The translations under genes and the position numbers were made by a program. A stretch of DNA of 64,000 nt from Gonatopus flavifemur (Eukaryota > Arthropoda > Insecta > Hymenoptera > Dryinidae), in the NCBI GenBank assembly GCA_018340375.1, contig JAFFJZ010000093.1, positions 301,469 through 365,468 of the forward strand. The letters are read 5' to 3'. The stretch's first letter is position 1. Each line of letters starts with the position of its first letter. This document shows, piece after piece, positions 10,901 to 19,905 of the stretch. The notes below the pieces were generated by a model. That model saw nothing but the letters and a program-made list of their open reading frames with translations, did no database searches and was not told where the DNA came from.

Positions 10901-11404
10901 TGTTATGGAGATAGGTTGATTTCAAATTCGCGCCTGCAGAAGGTGTTTCGGTCACGCTCTCTTAGGTGTGAAGTCGGTATGTGTACGTGAATGCTCATTA
11001 GCTGTAAGTACTCGCTTGATCTGTTTCAAATTCGATCGATTTCGAATCAGTCGTTGCGGAGCGTTCTCTCGAGCCTCTTGATTTGTATTCGTTGCGTATA
11101 GGGCAGTGAGTTCTCTTTGTTTGCGCTTATACGTGTGCTGGTGTGTTATAGTTTATGGTAAAATTGTCAACTCGCTTAAAATACTACTTTGTTGGGTTTG
11201 TTTGGGGTGCATGGCCCTATGCGTGTATAATTACGATTTGTGAGAAGGTGTATGCGAGATTCGCGGCAACTCACTGCTCCGATTTGCTTGACGTAAAGCA
11301 ACGGCTCCGCGTTAGTTATTATTTCAACGAGATTGTAATTTCCCACTTGGGAAGTGCGACCTTTTGTGCTTATATGCACTTTTGTACATCAATTTTCTAT
11401 AACA
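10901..11404 (+). repeat. 3' LTR of BEL/Pao element 1
   Basis: Begins TGTTATGG just after a purine-rich tract and ends CTATAACA, so the termini form the inverted pair TGTTAT/ATAACA. Length 504 bp. No second copy in the window, as expected if the 5' end was lost. The frame at 11155-11436 lies mostly inside it and is not a gene. The assignment rests on position and termini only. Confidence 0.6.
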
Positions 11405-11522
11405 AAGAACCGAGTCAAGAGTCGGCATTTTTTTGATTTGGAATCGTTTTATTCAAGTTATTTATTAATTTAACATTGGATAAGCAATTTTTATACATTT
11501 CACCATCCAATTCCGTTTCATC
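11405..11522. other. Gap between the two BEL/Pao remnants
   Basis: About 120 bp of AT-rich sequence between the LTR of element 1 and the first recognisable codons of element 2. Confidence 0.4.
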
Positions 11523-11527
11523 AAGGA

Positions 11528-12802
11528 AAAGCGTTATCTGGGGGAAGCAAGCTAAAAAAGCTTAGTCCTTTTTTGCATATGGATGGAACACTTCGCGTGG
11601 GAGGACGCTTGGAGCACTCCAATTTTGGATTTCACAAGAAACATCCCATAATTCCAGCCTTAGATCATCATTTGACTAGACTTCTGTTCGAGTATGAGCA
11701 TCGTAAACATTTGCATTTGGGTCCTCAAGGGTTATTGGCCATCGTTGAGGAGAATTATTGGCCCATTTCGGGGATGAATTTGGCGAAGAAGGTGGTTCGG
11801 AACTGCATCGTCTGTTTCCGTCATAAGCCAGTCATAACCACCCAAGTAATGGGCAATCTTCCTTCATTTCGGGTAAATCCGTCTTGTCCATTTCATAACG
11901 TCAGCGTCGATTACAGCGGGCCTTTCATGATAAAAAATAAAAGCGGACGTGGGTGTAAATTGATCAAATCATACGAATGTTTATTCATTTACCTCAGTAG
12001 CCGAGCCATCCATCTGGAAGGAGTGTCTGATCTGAGTACTCAGAGCTTCATACTTGCTCTTCGGCGATGAGTTTCGCGACGGGGACTGCCGGCCTTGATT
12101 GTATCAGACAGTGGCACGAACTTTGTAGGTGATCATTCAGAGCTTAAGGAGCTGGGTCAATTCATGACAAATAACGAAAGTACCTTAATGGATGCGCTTG
12201 CGAACGAACGAATTAACTGGAAGTTCGTTCCTGCTTATTCGCCTCATTTTGAGGGAATTTGGGAGGCTGGAATCAAGTCTTCTAAGTGTCATATCAAACG
12301 AGCTTTGGGTAAGGCGCACCTTACTTATGAAGAATTTTATACGCTTTTGACTCAAATAGAGGCTGTACTCAATTCGCGACCTATGATTCCCCTGTCATCA
12401 GGACCAAATGACCTATCAGCCTTTACACCTTCACATTTTTTAATTGGTCGTGTTGGTATCGCCGTGCCTGATCCGGATCTTACTCATGTACTTCTACCAC
12501 GTCTGTCCACCTATCAACATATTCAGTACGTACAGCAACAATTCTGGCGCCGTTGGTCACTAGAGTACGTCACTGAATTACAGTCTAGGAGAAAATGGTT
12601 TGACAGCAACTTTAAATGGAAAAAAGATCAGTTGGTGATCATCAAAGAAGATAACCTACCACCGCTAAAATGGTTGCTTGGTCGAGTGGTAGAACTGCAT
12701 CCCGGCTCAGACGCTGTTGTTCGAGTGGCAACGGTCAAAATGGCTAAAGGGTTGATTGGGCGGTCAACTGCCAAATTGTGCCCTCTGCCAATCGACGGAT
12801 AA
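11528..12802 (+). pseudogene. BEL/Pao integrase and C-terminal domain
   Basis: In-frame homology to element 1 starts before the first possible start codon (codons for LKKLSPFLHMDGTLRVGGRL from 11552), so this is a pol fragment rather than a gene starting at 11573. Zinc-binding residues: His…His then CIVCFRHK, with the upstream EYEHRKHLHLG. The core has all three catalytic positions: VSVDYSGPF, IVSDSGTNFVG and HFEGIWEAGIKS. It then runs through the DUF5641-like C-terminus to the TAA-type end at 12802. The one visible lesion is an in-frame TGA at 12068-12070, between the first and second catalytic Asp. It is much better preserved than element 1. Confidence 0.9.
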
Positions 12803-13153
12803 TGATCAGGATTCTTCACTTTCGTAGAGTCAAGAGATTGGTTTAATTATAAGTTTATTGTACTTTATCTTCAATAGTTGATTATTTATTCTGTACAAGA
12901 TTTATCATCCAATCCAATTTGTGATTTGTCTGATTTATATCAAGTTTTCAACAGCCAATCAAATATATGTGGCCATTTTTTGTTCGTTTTCTTTTTAATC
13001 CAAAATGTAATATTTGTAATGTCATCAGTCATTATTGTTCAATTATATTCCATTGACTGTATTGTTAATTTTCAATTGTTGATTCGGTGTCCATGATCGC
13101 TGCATCCATTATTACTTTAATTGAAAGATCTAGTCCTTTCAACGCGGGGAGTA

Positions 13154-13385
13154 TGTTTCGGTATATCTGAATATGGACAGTGGCGCCATCTAAACCCCCT
13201 TGAATCAAGAACGCTCATAGCGTCGAGTCAGTCCCGCTTTGCACGTTGCCGAACGCGTTCATAGACGTCGGAATGTCGCATCGACAAAATCAGAAGAAAT
13301 AAAATTACAGTCCATATACTCTCGTAATTTGTGTTATTATTTCAATAGCATTTTCTCGCAATAAATAAATCGAATCATTGGAACA
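13154..13385 (+). repeat. Probable 3' LTR of BEL/Pao element 2
   Basis: Starts TGTTTCGG after the purine-rich tract at 13141-13151 and ends GGAACA, giving an imperfect inverted TGTTTC/GGAACA pair. It contains ataaataaa near its end, a possible polyadenylation signal. There is no second copy in the window to confirm the boundaries. Confidence 0.5.
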
Positions 13386-14452
13386 ATAATGTTGATTGGG
13401 AGAAAATGTTCACGAATCTGAAAGAGGTAGGAATTAATTTCAAGGATAGGAGAATAATATATGAATTATATAAGAATCAAACCGCAATAACAGGAATAGA
13501 GGGTCAAACAGGAGGAGCACAAATTAAAAGAGGGGTGCGACAAGGATGCTCACTATCGCCATTGATTTTCAATTTGAATATAGAAGAAGCAATGAACGGA
13601 GTGAACGAGCAAGTGTAATTGAAATTACAGATTCAAGGTGAAAATATAAGCATGCTGAGATGACATTTGCGGATGACATAGCTATATTAGCTACGACTGG
13701 TGCTGAGTTAGGAAATACTCTCAACATGATGAAAACAATATTACTAAAAAAGTATTGTATGAATATAAATAAGGACAAAACAAAATTCATGATTTGTGCA
13801 ACAGCGAAAGCGTCAAGAAGGACGAAAATCAAAATAGATGCAGAGACAATTCAACAAGTCAAAGAATCTAAATATCTAGGAAGCATAATTACAGAAAACG
13901 GTGAAAGCGAAACAGATATAAGAGCAAGAATAGCACAAGGAAAACAGACTTCCCACCAAAAGAAACAGTTACTGTGTTCGAAGAATATCAGCTTAGCAGT
14001 AAGGAAGAAATTCTCGAAGAGTTACGTTTGGAGCACAGCATTATATGGTTGCGAAACTTGGACAAGTGGAAAAACGGACCAACTAAGGCTTGAAGCTTTT
14101 GAAATGTGATGTTATAAAAGGATGCTTAGAGTAAAGCGGATAGAGAGAGTGAAGAATGAAGGAGTACTTGAGAAGGTAAATGAAAAGAGAAGTCTTTTGA
14201 GACAGATAGTGAAAAGAAGAAGTAATCTGATAGGACACACATTAAGGGATGACAGCTGATTGAAAACAATATTGGAAGGAAAAATGAATGGTAAAACTCG
14301 AAGGGGTAGACCTAGATTAAGTTATATGAAGCAAATTATACAAGATAAGGGTTGTCATAGATATGCAGAAATTAAACGGTTAGCAGATAATAGGCAGGGT
14401 TGGAGGATTTCATCAAACCAGTCATAAGACTGATTACTCCATGATGATGATG
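13386..14452 (+). mobile_element. LINE copy 2 (RTE-like), strongly 5'-truncated
   Basis: Same family as copy 1 but on the plus strand, starting at the codons for NVDWEKMF inside the reverse transcriptase and ending in (ATG)n at 14441-14452. It begins directly at the end of the BEL LTR. Confidence 0.85.
13389..14425 (+). pseudogene. LINE reverse transcriptase fragment
   Basis: Contains RRGVRQGCSLSP-like KRGVRQGCSLSPLIF, the TFADDIAILA catalytic box, KYLGSIITENG and LYGCETWTSGK. Lesions: a stop at 13616-13618 followed by a frameshift before 13660, a Trp-to-stop TGA at 14107-14109, and another stop after HTLRDDS. The C-terminal GRPRLSY…GWR tail is recognisable to about 14425. Confidence 0.85.
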
Positions 14453-14889
14453 AATAATTCTGAATGATTCCTGTGAATCATAACACAACAACCATATTAC
14501 TAATGGGAGTGACACTCGCTTATCATTGTTGGATAAAATATATGACGGGATAAAAAAAAAAAAATTGAAATTGGAAAAAATTCACACACTAATCATGGAA
14601 AGAGTGAGAGAAGTGAGAATTCACAAAATAAGTGAGGAATAGTGGAGGAAATGAAAAAAAGTGAGAAAAAGTGAGTCGCTAGCATGCGTGGACATGAGTA
14701 AAATTTCGAATTCGTGTATTTCTTCAAATAGTGAAAATAAAAAAAATCCCGATACACGTGGCCCCTCATTTCAAGTATGAAACCTATGAAAAAAATCCCA
14801 GATAAACCCGAGGAGGGTCTTCTGAAAAGTGTTCGATTTGTAAAAGAGTGCCCCATATGAATGATCGCAAAGGAACCAAGAAAAATGTC
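14453..14889. other. No gene; agtgag-rich stretch
   Basis: AT-rich, with an agtgag-rich tract at 14600-14690. A 107-codon minus-strand frame at 14593-14916 is Phe/Ser-rich and lies across this tract. I do not support it as a gene. Confidence 0.4.
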
Positions 14890-15012
14890 AGTGCACACAG
14901 TGCCCACGCAGCACATCAGTTCAGGAAGAATTCATAGTGAATTCATTTGGGACTATGAAAATTCGAAATGTGTGCAATGAGAAGTATTCCTGAAGTCTGG
15001 TGCTGTGCGAGT
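14890..15012. mobile_element. Short MITE of the CAGCAC family
   Basis: Left end cacgcagcacatcagttcagg and right end cctgaagtctggtgctgtgcg are inverted repeats about 30 bp long with a gaattc-rich interior. Total about 120 bp. It appears to be the shortest complete member of the CAGCAC-ended family. Confidence 0.6.
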
Positions 15013-15300
15013 AGTATGCGAATGGTCAAAACCCGCCCTGCACGGGGGGTTCTTCGAACACGCTTTCGAAACGTAGTTCAAGAAGTATTACCAAAATTGC
15101 AAATGTAAATTTGTAATGATCATTGAGCGCTCATGTTATTTCCACACTCCCGGAACGTTGGGAGATATGTTTTATACATTTTCCTTGTTACCAACATTCA
15201 ACGTTTACGGAACATTCAGAAAACCTCCTAATGCTGTTTTAGTGATGTGATGTATCGTTCGAACTGAAAAAAATTCTTTATGGGTTATTCCATCTGAATT
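15013..15300. other. No feature recognised
   Basis: No gene or repeat relationship recognised within the window. Confidence 0.4.
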
Positions 15301-15687
15301 TATCCAGCAGAATTTCGAAGTGACACCCATGACCTCAGATTTTAATGAATGTTTTTCGATTTGTTGCGTTCATAATCCTTAATGGCCATGTAAAATTCAA
15401 TTCCAATATCTATAATACTTGTCGAGAAAAAAAATAGTAAAGTCTCATCAAGTGACATTGTTGTACAAGGGGAGGTCACCACAGGTCAGAGCTACTTTCC
15501 AATGGAAGTTCCATATACATGTATCTTCTTAATGAAAAATTGGCTGCACGGGATTGTTCTGAGATCTTACTGGCAAAATTAGGTACTGAATGAGATTTTC
15601 TTTGATTTGTATGTTTTTGTGAATATCTTGATCCCAAGTTTTTTCGAAAATCTTGAAAAAGAGTAACGTTCTGATTCATTCTCCAAC
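15300..15687. repeat. Dispersed repeat shared with the window's right end
   Basis: 15310-15430 is matched in inverted orientation by about 63810-63950 (shared phrase ccaatatctataatactt). 15550-15680 is matched in direct orientation by 63640-63775 (shared phrase cttactggcaaaattag). The relative orientation of the two parts therefore differs between copies, as expected for a palindromic family. An aaggggaggtcacc phrase near 15470 repeats the terminus of the next element. Confidence 0.55.
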
Positions 15688-16299
15688 AAGGGGAGGTTGC
15701 CAGAGGTGAGAGCTACTTCCCAATTCATGTTCCATGCACATGTATTCCCGGTACCCGTAAGAAAAACCCTTCCAGCATTCGTTCCAACGCGGCTGAGCTT
15801 TCGACATATGTATGGACGTTTGGAGATGAAGCCTAAATTGATATAGTCAAAGAAAGCGTCTTCGTTTTTAATAAGCGACCCGGGCACAATGTGGCATTTC
15901 GGACTTTTTTTTGGACAAATTCGCTGGCACGTTCAATTTTGAAGATATGATGAACTTGGGCTCAAAATGCTCGCAGAGAATTCACCTTCATCGAGGACTT
16001 ACCCCATTTCTCATATAAAAGGTGGTTGATGTTTTTTCACAAGGGATGAAGTTGACAAAATACATGTGATAAAGTGAGAATAATCATGATAAAACCAAGT
16101 GAAACCGTACAAGACAACGACGAAACGTTATTTATCACTATTCTGTTATGAGGGAGAGAGAGAGAGAACGTTTGATGGGTAAAGAATCCTCAGTAGGATT
16201 TTGTATTACCTAGCTACCCCTATGTAAGGCTGAGAAGAGCAATTCCTCAAACGAGGAAGTTTTTTTTCTGAGTAACGATAACGGATTTCGTTTGAAATG

Positions 16300-17010
16300 G
16301 GATTTTGATGAGTGGAGTCATTGGAAAATCCATCTGCAGTATACTTGTGTATCAACCACGTCTAATTAGGGGTGAAAAATGCATTTCTCCAAATATAGAA
16401 GGTTTTCTTGAATAAAAAACTGAAGAAGAAATAATTTGGAATGTGATTTTTGATGAGTAAAGGTCTTCGAGAAATCCATCTTCGATGTACTTGTGCATCA
16501 ACCACCCTTAATGAGGGGTGTGGAATGCATTTCTCCGAATATAGAAAGTTTTCTTGAATGAACAAGGAAGGGATTAATTTGGACTCTGAGTCTTGATGAG
16601 TGAAGTTTTTCTAAGAATCCATATTTAGTGTACTTGTGTATCAACCACCCCTAATTGAGGGCGAGAAATGCATTTCTCCAAATGTAGAAGGTTTTCTTTG
16701 ATGGAAGAAGAAGAAATTCATTCGGACTGTGATTTATGATTAGTGACGTCTTTCGAAAAATCCATCTTTAGTGTACTTGTGTATCAGCCACCCCCAATTA
16801 GGGGTGAGAAATGAATTTCTCCGAATGCAGAAGGTTTTCTTGGATGAAAAAAAGAGGAATTCATTCGGAATGTGATTTTGACGCTGAAGATGTTGAGAGA
16901 TGTGATTTTGAATGATTGAAGTTATTGGAAAATGCATCTTCAGCGTACTCATGTATCAACTATCCTCCATAAAGGTGAGAAATACATTTACCCAAATACA
17001 AATGGTTATG
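16300..17010. repeat. ~145-bp tandem repeat, left arm (about 5 units)
   Basis: The phrase atgcatttctcc recurs at about 16381, 16527, 16670, 16813 and (diverged) 16983, a spacing of 143-146 bp with one longer last unit. Each unit carries a near-perfect 18-bp palindrome of the form CACCCCTAATTAGGGGTG just before that phrase. Confidence 0.75.
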
Positions 17011-17209
17011 CTGAGGAAAGATTGATACATGTAATTTTCCACGAATGTGGTCCTGGAAAGATTCATTCCTTGCATAATTCCTAATGAGTCACCCCCATCT
17101 AAGGGTAGGAAATCAATTTCTCACAACATAAAATCTTCCCGAACTCTGAAGTGACAGATCCCGTTGGGCATGTGATTGTTTTTTGGGGGGAAAATCATAT
17201 AAAAACTCA

Positions 17210-17865
17210 CATTCCTCATGAAATCCTTTTTCTTTTATTCAAGAAACCCTTCTATATTTAAAGAAATGCATTCCACATCCTTAATTACGGATGATTGATA
17301 CACAAGTACATTGAAGATGGGTTTTTCGAAAACGTCACTTACTAAAAATTACATTTCAAATAAATTCCTTTTTTTTCCTTCAAGAAAACATACTATATTT
17401 GGAGAAATGCATTTTCACCCCTAATTGGGGGTGGTTCGTGCACAAGTACATTAAGGAGGATTTCTCGAAAAACTTCACTCATTAAAAATCACATTCCAAA
17501 TGAATTCCCTTTTTCCATTCAAGAAAACCTTATATATTTGGAGAAATGCATTTCTCACCCCTAATGAGGAGTGGTCGATACACAAGTGTACAGCACATGG
17601 ATTTTTCAATGACTTCACTGATTAAAAATCGCATTCCTCATGAAATCCATTTGATTTTATTCAAAAAACCCTTCTATATTCAGAGAAATGCATTTATCAC
17701 CCCTGTAAATAGGGGTGGTAGATGCACAAGTACACTGCAGATGGATTTTTCAATTACTTCACTTATTAAAATCACATTTCAAATGAAATCCGTTATCGTT
17801 ACTCAGAAAAAAACTCCGATGTTTGAAAAATTGCTCTTCTCACCCCTGAATAGGGGTAGCTAGCC
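17210..17865. repeat. ~145-bp tandem repeat, right arm (inverted)
   Basis: About four and a half units of the same repeat as 16300-17010 in inverted orientation, again with ggagaaatgcat and a CACCCCTAATnAGGGGTG-like palindrome in each unit. Confidence 0.7.
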
Positions 17866-18184
17866 TAATACAGAATCCTACTGAGGAGTCTTTACCCACC
17901 AAACGTTCTCTCTCTCATAACAGAATAGTGGTAAATAATGTTTCGTCGTTCATTTGTATGGTTTCACTTGGTTTTATCATGATTATTTTCACTTTATCAC
18001 ATGTATTTTGTCAACATCATCCCTTGTAAAAAAACATCGACCACCTTTCATATGAGAAATGGGGCAGGTCATCAATGAAGGAGGATTCTCTATGAGCATT
18101 TTGAGCCCAAGTTCATCATGATATCTTCAAAATTGAGCGTGCCAGCGAATTTGTCCAAAAAAAGTCCGAAATGCCACACTGTGC

Positions 18185-18965
18185 GGCGGTGGCTTGAGTA
18201 GTAGTGCTCCGACGTCCAGTGCTGATGATCGGCTTTCAAGTCACGCGAATGTAATTTTTTTTCTTCAATTTATCCGAATACATTGTTCCTTCAGTCTTAT
18301 GTCAGGTCATTCATCATAAGAAAATCGTTTTTTTTTCTTCTCCAACATTGCACATTAAAAAATGAGTAACCTCATTTGTGAATACAGTTTTTCAGTAGCG
18401 TTATTACCAAGTCCATTTCTTGCATTAGATAATCATTTATAATTATTATGTATGGTTATTAATTATGAATAATAAGACTTTCACGGTCAAAGTAGGCGAA
18501 TAACAGACAGGCCCAGGAAAATATTGTGAGTAAACTGTGAATGTTCCTTTGACCTCTATCACTCAAAAGTATGAACTGTCAATGACGATTCAGATACATC
18601 AGGAGAAGAATAAACCAATAAGACTTTGAGTATTCACAAATAAAGCTACTAAAGAAACTGTAAAAAAATACACACACATACACACAGACACACACGAAAC
18701 CAAAGAATTCCCCCGAGTTTGGAGGAACATTTTGGCCTAAGAGATTTTGAGTTTAGGGACGAAAAAATTTTCGTTCCCTCGGAACGGTCACAAAGCTTCC
18801 TCCTAGCGAGGAAACAAAATATTCTCCCACGATAAATGATACGACATAAGACTGAAGGAACAATGTATTAGGATAAGTTGAAAAAAAAATCACATTCAAA
18901 AGATTTGAACGCGCGTCATCGGGACCGGAAGCCGACGCATCAACACTCAAGTTACTGTTAGTCGC
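18185..18965. mobile_element. Inverted-repeat element with tRNA-like ends
   Basis: 18185-18302 is matched in inverted orientation by about 18843-18965 (shared phrase cattgttccttcagtctta). The outer ~65 bp of each arm resemble a degenerate tRNA-type promoter: a ggtggcttgagtagtagtgc stretch followed by tttcaagtc in the left arm, and gcgttcaaatc on the minus strand of the right arm. The interior is AT-rich with a CA-rich microsatellite at about 18662-18700. The frame at 18753-18950 is not supported as a gene. Confidence 0.5.
18662..18700. repeat. CA-rich microsatellite
   Basis: Interrupted acacacac tract. Confidence 0.7.
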
Positions 18966-19150
18966 TCAGATGGAGGTACTTGCTTTGCCTACATTAACTT
19001 GCGCTCAATCTCCAAACTTGAATACATAGGTCGAAAGCTAAGCCACGTTGGAATAAAAGACAAAAGGTTTTTTCTTACGGATGTCGAAAGTACATGTACA
19101 TGAAACATTATTCGAGAAGTAGTTCTCACCTCTGGTGACCTCCCCCCACG

Positions 19151-19905
19151 TGTACTGAGGATGCCGTTTTAACATCTCGCAGATGTTCACGAGGATACCT
19201 GAAGGATACCTCGAATGATAACCACGCACGGATATCGAATACACATGAACTTGTGGATATCGATTCCGGACATTGAATAGGTATTGAAACGATACCGTAT
19301 ATCGATGTATAGACGAGATGGGATTATTCAACGAAATATAACCCTGCTGACGGTTATGTATTATAAACAATAACTAAAATAGTCCTCGAAGTAATTTTAT
19401 AACGTATCCTACAACTATTCGAAATCCCGATTAAAATATAACAACTTTTGGCGTATTCCAACGTCATTGGCGATGAATGTTTCTTTAATAGCAATTTGAG
19501 AAGAAATGTACGACTATAATTTTTGTAGATTTGGCTATTCAAATTTTGAATCATACAATGGTCTCGATGATGTATAATAACCATTTTGATGGATTTGCAC
19601 ATAACCTACTCATTATCGTTTGTGGTTTTTGATTGTGTGATGAGATTGATGAGGGTGTTTGAATTGTATGTTTTTAGGAATTCATTACATACACGTTGAG
19701 TATATTCAATTCCTTTGTTCACAACGTGTTATCATTTGGAGTGATTAGGAATTCCTTAAAGTTAATTCAAGTTCCAACCAAACGGAGTTACCCATACAAT
19801 ACACTAGTTTAGAAAGAGTTCATGAAGAATTCAATGGGGATTCGAAGAATTATTGATGAATTTGTTAGAATTCTTTTTGAATTTCTACCCTGTGTGGATA
19901 CTTAT
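19151..19905. other. No gene; gaattc-rich repeat fragment
   Basis: No gene recognised. 19640-19900 is rich in gaattc and ends tctaccctgtgtgg, resembling the CAGCAC-type repeats. Two minus-strand frames (19038-19370 and 19354-19602) have no recognisable domain. Confidence 0.4.

Larger units (their letters stand above)
8294..11404 (+). mobile_element. BEL/Pao LTR retrotransposon 1, 3' part with 3' LTR
   Basis: Pol from the end of the reverse transcriptase to the C-terminus, a short untranslated gap with a purine-rich stretch (gaggcgagcggaa at 10888-10900), then a 504-bp 3' LTR. Everything 5' (LTR, gag, protease, most of the RT) is missing; LINE copy 1 abuts at about 8293. Base composition is noticeably richer in G+C than the surroundings. 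Confidence 0.85.
11523..13385 (+). mobile_element. BEL/Pao LTR retrotransposon 2, 3' part with 3' LTR
   Basis: A second, clearly different BEL/Pao copy in the same orientation as element 1. Recognisable from the linker before the integrase zinc finger to the end of pol, then a 350-bp AT-rich 3' region, a purine-rich tract (aacgcggggag) and a probable 232-bp LTR. LINE copy 2 abuts the LTR end. Confidence 0.85.
15884..18184. mobile_element. 2.3-kb palindrome with tandem repeats in both arms
   Basis: Left end GCACAATGTGGCATTTCGG; the right end is the mirror image (CCGAAATGCCACACTGTGC). Arms of about 1.1 kb match almost throughout, including tcacaagggatgaagttgac and a gagagaga tract. The inner half of each arm is a tandem array (see 16300-17010 and 17210-17865). 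The axis is near 17100. Several short frames on both strands (16362-16565, 16740-16952, 17546-17863) are reading frames of the repeat, not genes. Superfamily unknown; target duplication not resolved. Confidence 0.75.
15688..19150. mobile_element. Outer inverted repeat with aaggggaggt ends
   Basis: About 170 bp at 15688-15860 (aaggggaggttgccagaggt … tccaacgcggctgagctttcgac) are matched in inverted orientation by about 18985-19150. The two arms enclose the palindromes 15884-18184 and 18185-18965. No coding sequence. Confidence 0.6.

Noticed and set aside
11155..11436. 93-codon frame on the plus strand
   Set aside because: Lies across the probable BEL LTR and its right boundary.
11573..12070. 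A gene starting at 11573
   Set aside because: Homology with BEL pol continues in frame upstream of this position, so the apparent start is only an internal codon.
14593..14916. 107-codon minus-strand frame
   Set aside because: Sits on low-complexity agtgag repeats and runs into a MITE end.
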